From Seison nebaliae (Eukaryota > Rotifera > Pararotatoria > Seisonacea > Seisonidae), in contig JALJEE010002185.1 of NCBI GenBank assembly GCA_023231475.1, positions 62,001-126,000 of the forward strand: a stretch of 64,000 bases of DNA. Reading direction: 5' to 3'. Below, piece after piece: positions 59,568 to 64,000 of this stretch. Positions within the stretch are counted from its first letter, which is position 1. Each line of letters starts with the position of its first letter. A program made the translations under genes and the position numbers. Below the pieces are notes generated by a model. The model was not told the DNA's origin. It made no database searches and saw only the letters and a program-made list of their open reading frames with translations.

Positions 59568-60427
59568 TTATGTCGACTTATTTTCTACCTTTTGTTCGGT
59601 CCGAAGATTCTCTAATAATTCCATTGGAACTGGTAAAATGACAGTTGAATTACGATTCTCTTTTGTAATTGCTTTCAATGTTTGCATGTATTTCAATTGC
59701 ATAGCATGCGGAGATTCAGTTAATGCATCAGCGGCTCGTTTTAATTTCATTGAGGCTCTCTCTTCATCTTCAGCCAACAATAATTTTACCTTACTTTGAC
59801 GGCTGGCCGTAGCTTCTTCAATCATTTGCTTTTGCATATTTGTTGGAACTTTAATATCTTTTCTGTAAATCAGGAATCATTTCAACAAACTTTATTAAGT
59901 GACATAAAAGAAACATTTCAATTTTCTCGACATTTACTCCCCACTCTTTGACTAAGTCATTAGTTTCGTTCTAAAAATGCATTAAAGGTATTTGAAGAAA
60001 TATTTAAGATTTTCAACTTTTATTTGAAGCGCTGCATTTTCACGTTGACCGATTAATGAGAATAATGTATATGAACTGGTTATAGTTCTCAATTTGTTGG
60101 AAGCGATTAATCTTGTACTTTTCACCGAATTCTCTACGTTTCTCACCGATGCAATCACATCGACAATACGAAAATACATTGTTGCATCAATTAAAATCCA
60201 GGCAGCATCTATTGTCAGTAACTGAAAGAGTCGACGATTATCTCTATATTTTGTTAGGAAGAATAAACTTGGACTGGTGGAATGTCACATGTTATTGTTC
60301 TGATATCTACTCTTGTCAACGAGTCGATGCATGGCAAAATAAATATGAGGCCAGGTCCTTTAACCTTCTCGTTCGTTTTACATTTTCCCAAACGATATAT
60401 AACAGCTCGTTCGAAATCTTGTATCAC
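59568..60427 (-). CDS. Stomatin/podocin-family (SPFH) protein, N-terminal exon(s) not resolved
   Basis: complement(join(59568..59862,59915..59970,60018..60221,60269..60427)) gives 237 aa of a normally about 280-aa protein. SPFH core: VIQDFERAVIYRLG, KVKGPGLIFILPCIDS, VDIRTITCDIPP, then LLTIDAAWILIDATMYFRI and NVENSVKSTRLIASNKLR. The next parts are WGVNVEKIEIKDIKVPTN, MQKQMIEEATASRQ and the C-terminal ADALTESPHAMQLKYMQTLK with VILPVPMELLENL. Stomatins are membrane-inserted scaffold proteins that gate channels. The membrane hairpin lies upstream of the first exon here (acceptor TTCATTCAG) and I could not find its exon with matching phase. The introns (47, 47, 52 bp) all start GTT. Divergent: the usual LTKDSVT reads LTIDAAW, and the usual L-DEAT word before WG is changed. 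Confidence 0.85.
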
Positions 60428-61020
60428 CTGAATGAAATGAATGACAAAATTGAAAATTGAAAAAAAAAATAACTTTTAAACAGATACATAATGAAAAGGG
60501 GAATGTAATTATGATTAGAAGCCAACATAACAGAGTTAAAAAATGTCGACAGAATGTTAAGTTACCTTTGTTTAGCGATTCGTCTAGAAAGAGTTATGGT
60601 TAATATTTAATATGAAAATGTTTGAAACTCGACACGGTGTTGATGTTAAGAGAGATATCATTGCTTTGAATTTGTTTATCATCGTTTATCTTCTGGAAAT
60701 CGGGAGATTTGAATGAGAGAAGTTTAAAATTAGTTACGCTCATAAAAATATGAATATGCTCCGAAATAGTTCGTCTGTATATAGTTTGGAGAAGTAAATG
60801 TCTTCACAAGAATTATTTATGTTTTGGAAATAGACAAATTTCTCTAGGAAGAAGCAGATCCACTCGGAAGAATGTTAAATGGAGAATATCCAAGAAATAA
60901 AATTAAAAAGAATCGTTGCCGATACAGGAGAAGGAAGAATTAGAGGAAAATCGTTTCAAATGATTAATGAAGAAGTATTAACTGATAGGAAATGGACGAA
61001 GTGGAGAAGACTAGGAATGC
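60428..61020. other. Upstream region of the stomatin gene
   Basis: It must contain the missing N-terminal stomatin exon if the gene is intact. A donor-like CAAAG|GTAACT (minus) lies near 60568, but its reading phase does not fit the next exon. Nothing else seen. Confidence 0.35.
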
Positions 61021-63228
61021 CTAGGTGAATCTGAGAGAGAAGTGAAAGAAACAAACCATATTATTCGTTATTTTCGCTTGACAAGAATTGAGTCTTTTCG
61101 ATGATTTATCTTCATCAACTGCAGATTGTAAATGAGAATTCAATTGGTCTTCGGTTAATGACCATTGAATTAATGGTGATCGTCTTCGTTTGAACGAATA
61201 TTGTTCTCTATCCATTCCCGATGTAATGGTATGTGATCGTTTATTGTTGAAAATGCACGAATTGGGATGGACAGATGGTTTGTAATTGTTTGGAAGGAAT
61301 TGTGCACGATCTTTCATTCGGTAATCGGTTGATGATGTTACAGTACCAGTAGAGATGGATGATAAAGTGGTTGTTGTTTTTGGTTTTATGACAGTTGTTG
61401 GTTTGGATGAAGTGGAAAGTAAAGAATCCAATATGTTATATGAATTTGACGTTGGAAATTTTGATTTATTTCGAGCCGTATCAATCGAAGATGAGCTGTG
61501 AAGGATGTTTGTATTTCGAAGAATTCCTTTCGGAGATTGCACCACCGGAAATTTATAGTTAGAATAATCTTGATTAGTTATATCGGATTGCGTGTCAGTC
61601 GATTGATTAGCGGGCAAACTGTTTCGATGTGAAAATTTATCAAAAATTTTGTGATGACTTTCTACTTGTTGTTGTTTGGAAGCGAGATTATAATATTGTT
61701 CTTTGCTTAGTTTTGCAAATACGCACTGCTTTCCAGAATTCCTTTGGTTATAATACGAACAATGGTCATTTGACGGTAAATGTGTTTTTGGGAATAATGT
61801 GTATTTTGTCTTATGTTTAGTCTCCTGTATCGGGGTTGGTGAGCATAGATGATGATAAAGACAATTCTGTTGAAGTTTTTGTGAATGATGAGAATAAAGT
61901 TTTTTTTGTTGCTGATGATGATGTTGTTTATAACATTGGATATTCCGAGAATCGTTATCTTTTCTTTGGAAATAAGTTTTATTACAATTGAATGAATTAT
62001 TGTGCTTTATACATCTTGTCTGGTAATTAGAACCTGAATTTTGATCATTCTTAACAAAACACTCATCAGAGCGCATATTAGATGCATAGTTGTCGGGAGC
62101 ACATTCATCTATACGATCATTTACAAAATTAGGTATTTTCTCATTGACTGGATATTGTTGTTTTTGAGATTGGTGTTGTTGTTCTTGTTGGTGGCAATGT
62201 TGTAGTTGTTCTGGTTGTTGATGAATATATTGCGATTGTTCTAATGATTTCTTTTCAATACGAGTTTGGTGATGATTAAATTGTTGTTGTTTTTGTTGTT
62301 GTTGTTGCTGTTGTTGTTGCTTTCCAACATTACAATTGTGGGAATGAGAATGATGATTATGGAATTGATGATTAAGATGATCAAATTTTCGTTTCTTAAA
62401 AATTTCAAACTTCTTCGTATTGCCAGTATTCAAATTTCGACTTAATTCATTAATAATATTGTTCGAATTCTTTTCTAGATTGTTTCCATTATCATACAAA
62501 TAACTCTGATGTGCGAGTGCTGTGGATGAGATTAATGGCGAAACTTCATCGGACGGATCAGATTCTTTTGTTGTCGATTGTACATGATTTCTATGTACAT
62601 TATACTTCAGTTGCTTTTGTTTGATGTATGATTTATTTTCACTCGAATAGGAATCTAGACAATCATCGATATTTACATGTGAACAACCTTCCCGATTATC
62701 GACTAAAGAAAATTTATGTAATCGCTTCTTTACTCTCCTCTTCTCTTCACAACAATTACTTATTTCTTCAGTGATCTCCGGTTCTTTTTTTTTGATTTGC
62801 TGTTGTTCTTTCTGTCGCTGTTGAAATTTGGAATAAGCTTCTTTCCTTTCCGATTTTTCTCTTGGGAATTTTGGAGCAGATACACTTTTCTTTCGTTCAT
62901 CGAATTCTTTCTGTACGTTCGATTGTTCATTATCTAATCTTTCATTTACCTCATTAAGATTCTTATCAATGGCAACCTTTCCTGGATAAGTGTCAATTTT
63001 TTTCAATTTGGAATTTCCATCTGTTCCATTTGTTCTTTCTTTGTTCACGATTCTTTTTGCCTTCTCTTCTTCATTAACTATAATCTCCATTGCCAATGAA
63101 GTTCCTTCCTCCATATCACATGTAGATGGGAGATCCTTTGAATTATATGCCATTGTGCAACATGCTGATGATGATGATGATGATGTTGATGTTCTATCAG
63201 TTAAATCATTCGTCTGATACATTATCAA
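61021..63228 (-). CDS. Unrecognised Gln/His/Ser-rich protein, 735 aa
   Basis: One long frame. The N-terminus is Ser/Thr-rich, then comes charged sequence (EEEKAKRIVNKERTNG, FQQRQKEQQQIKKKEPEITE), a basic stretch (EEKRRVKKRLHKF), long Gln and His runs (about residues 295-360), more His/Gln/Cys-rich sequence, and a C-terminal part that looks ordered (YSFKRRRSPLIQWSLTEDQL, NSHLQSAVDEDKSSKRL). The last 12 codons (VCFFHFSLRF) look like a polypyrimidine tract, so the true end may lie in another exon. Basic patches suggest the nucleus. No family recognised; the C-terminal block is the part to compare with databases. Confidence 0.6.
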   Translation of the reverse strand: MIMYQTNDLTDRTSTSSSSSSACCTMAYNSKDLPSTCDMEEGTSLAMEIIVNEEEKAKRIVNKERTNGTDGNSKLKKIDTYPGKVAIDKNLNEVNERLDNEQSNVQKEFDERKKSVSAPKFPREKSERKEAYSKFQQRQKEQQQIKKKEPEITEEISNCCEEKRRVKKRLHKFSLVDNREGCSHVNIDDCLDSYSSENKSYIKQKQLKYNVHRNHVQSTTKESDPSDEVSPLISSTALAHQSYLYDNGNNLEKNSNNIINELSRNLNTGNTKKFEIFKKRKFDHLNHQFHNHHSHSHNCNVGKQQQQQQQQQKQQQFNHHQTRIEKKSLEQSQYIHQQPEQLQHCHQQEQQHQSQKQQYPVNEKIPNFVNDRIDECAPDNYASNMRSDECFVKNDQNSGSNYQTRCIKHNNSFNCNKTYFQRKDNDSRNIQCYKQHHHQQQKKLYSHHSQKLQQNCLYHHLCSPTPIQETKHKTKYTLFPKTHLPSNDHCSYYNQRNSGKQCVFAKLSKEQYYNLASKQQQVESHHKIFDKFSHRNSLPANQSTDTQSDITNQDYSNYKFPVVQSPKGILRNTNILHSSSSIDTARNKSKFPTSNSYNILDSLLSTSSKPTTVIKPKTTTTLSSISTGTVTSSTDYRMKDRAQFLPNNYKPSVHPNSCIFNNKRSHTITSGMDREQYSFKRRRSPLIQWSLTEDQLNSHLQSAVDEDKSSKRLNSCQAKITNNMVCFFHFSLRFT

Positions 63229-64000
63229 GTGTTCTTTCCCAATTGCTTAGTCAACTCCTTCCAGTTGAATTCTATGTTCTGCTCTCCCACTTGCGACTTA
63301 TCCTCTTTTTTCCTTTTCAGAGGTTTTCCATTAATTTTCACTCTAATCTTTATGGAGATTCCACTTTTTTCCTTTTCGAGTGAGGAGAAGAAGAAAGAAA
63401 CTCTAAAGTCAAAAATAAGCTAAACTCGGAGAATGAGATGGTCGATTTAAAGATTCTAGTTTCACTCTATATTTTCCGTCTGATTCGTAATTTTTATGTC
63501 TATTAATTCGGAATGACTCGGAAAGAATACAATTTATTTAAGATAATTCATTAATACGATTGCTTATCTGTTGACTTCAATAAATGAAATAAGGAGAAAA
63601 CAAAATAAGAGAATAGAACCATTCTCTTGGCTGTCACTTGCATGACAATGTAGAACATGATCTTTCATATAATATATACGTCAAATACTTCAAATACAAT
63701 CAAATGCTTCAACCAAACAATACGTAAGAGATGAAGACGATGCACACGGACTAGACCAAAAATGACGAAAATACTTCTCGACCTATTCTTCAACTATTCC
63801 ATTATTCTTACGTTTCTCTCCCATCTAGATACAGTTCTACCTTCATCATCCCTAAACTAAACACACAAGCGCTCACTCGCATATAGACATACTTTCCGTC
63901 TAATTGAAACATGAAATGAACAGAAATTACAATTCGATGGTAATATATCCATCACTTAACTTACCAATTCACGCTCATATGTTCCAACTGGATTAAGCTC
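63229..64000. other. Upstream flank, nothing recognised
   Basis: About 0.77 kb up to the window end. Short frames only, with AT-driven or pyrimidine-driven composition. Probably promoter or 5' UTR of the minus-strand gene. Confidence 0.4.

Noticed and set aside
1-64000. tRNA, rRNA, snRNA genes and CRISPR arrays
   Set aside because: I looked for T-loop words, cloverleaf pairs and regular spacers. No candidate had both arms, and repeats found are simple microsatellites or transposon ends.

Overview
The window reads as nuclear DNA of a small, AT-rich invertebrate animal. Clear metazoan orthologues are present: atypical PKC, alpha-tubulin, HMGB, ribosomal protein S13, TIMM13, TRAPPC5, TMEM165/GDT1, ISOC isochorismatase-domain protein, CC2D1/Lgd and a stomatin. 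They sit beside Tc1-type transposons and proteins full of Gln/Asn/Asp runs. Introns are tiny, mostly 43-60 bp. In genes whose splice sites can be checked against conserved protein, nearly every intron begins GTT rather than GTA or GTG. The arthropod-like HMGB and the homopolymer-rich proteins would fit an acariform mite. A splice acceptor lying directly before the start codon of two genes would fit a nematode. I cannot decide between them. There is no sign of bacterial, organelle or viral origin.

Layout. 1-4.4 kb: the 3' part of a divergent GPCR, two small genes with EGF-like modules, and an ISOC gene converging on the second with 4 bp between stop codons. 4.6-7.4 kb: two decayed copies of one Tc1-like family, with one or two tiny candidate genes between them. 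8.9-9.6 kb: HMGB. 13.0-18.1 kb: a 1.5-kilo-residue Gln/Asn/Ser-rich protein. 20.5-22.7 kb: GDT1 and TRAPPC5, whose coding ends overlap by 6 bp on a palindrome, plus a small secreted protein. 23.2-24.5 kb: an almost full-length Tc1-like element with a broken transposase. 25.1-29.4 kb: RPS13, an unrecognised short-exon candidate gene, and alpha-tubulin. 30.7-34.7 kb: a mucin-like membrane protein and an unrecognised 13-exon gene. 35.3-37.2 kb: intronless aPKC. 37.2-48.1 kb: a gene-poor stretch with three short protein-like islands. 48.1-50.3 kb: a protein with three C-x4-C...H-x-H zinc modules. 50.8-53.6 kb: CC2D1 divergent from TIMM13. 54.2-55.1 and 61.0-63.2 kb: two unrecognised low-complexity proteins. 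59.6-60.4 kb: most of a stomatin.

The genes do not form one pathway. Several are general housekeeping functions: translation, Golgi/ER traffic and ion balance, mitochondrial import, endosomal sorting and cytoskeleton. aPKC is a polarity kinase. Exon coordinates were built by hand from reading frame, splice consensus and remembered family conservation, without any alignment run. Start codons and exons outside conserved domains are the weakest part.
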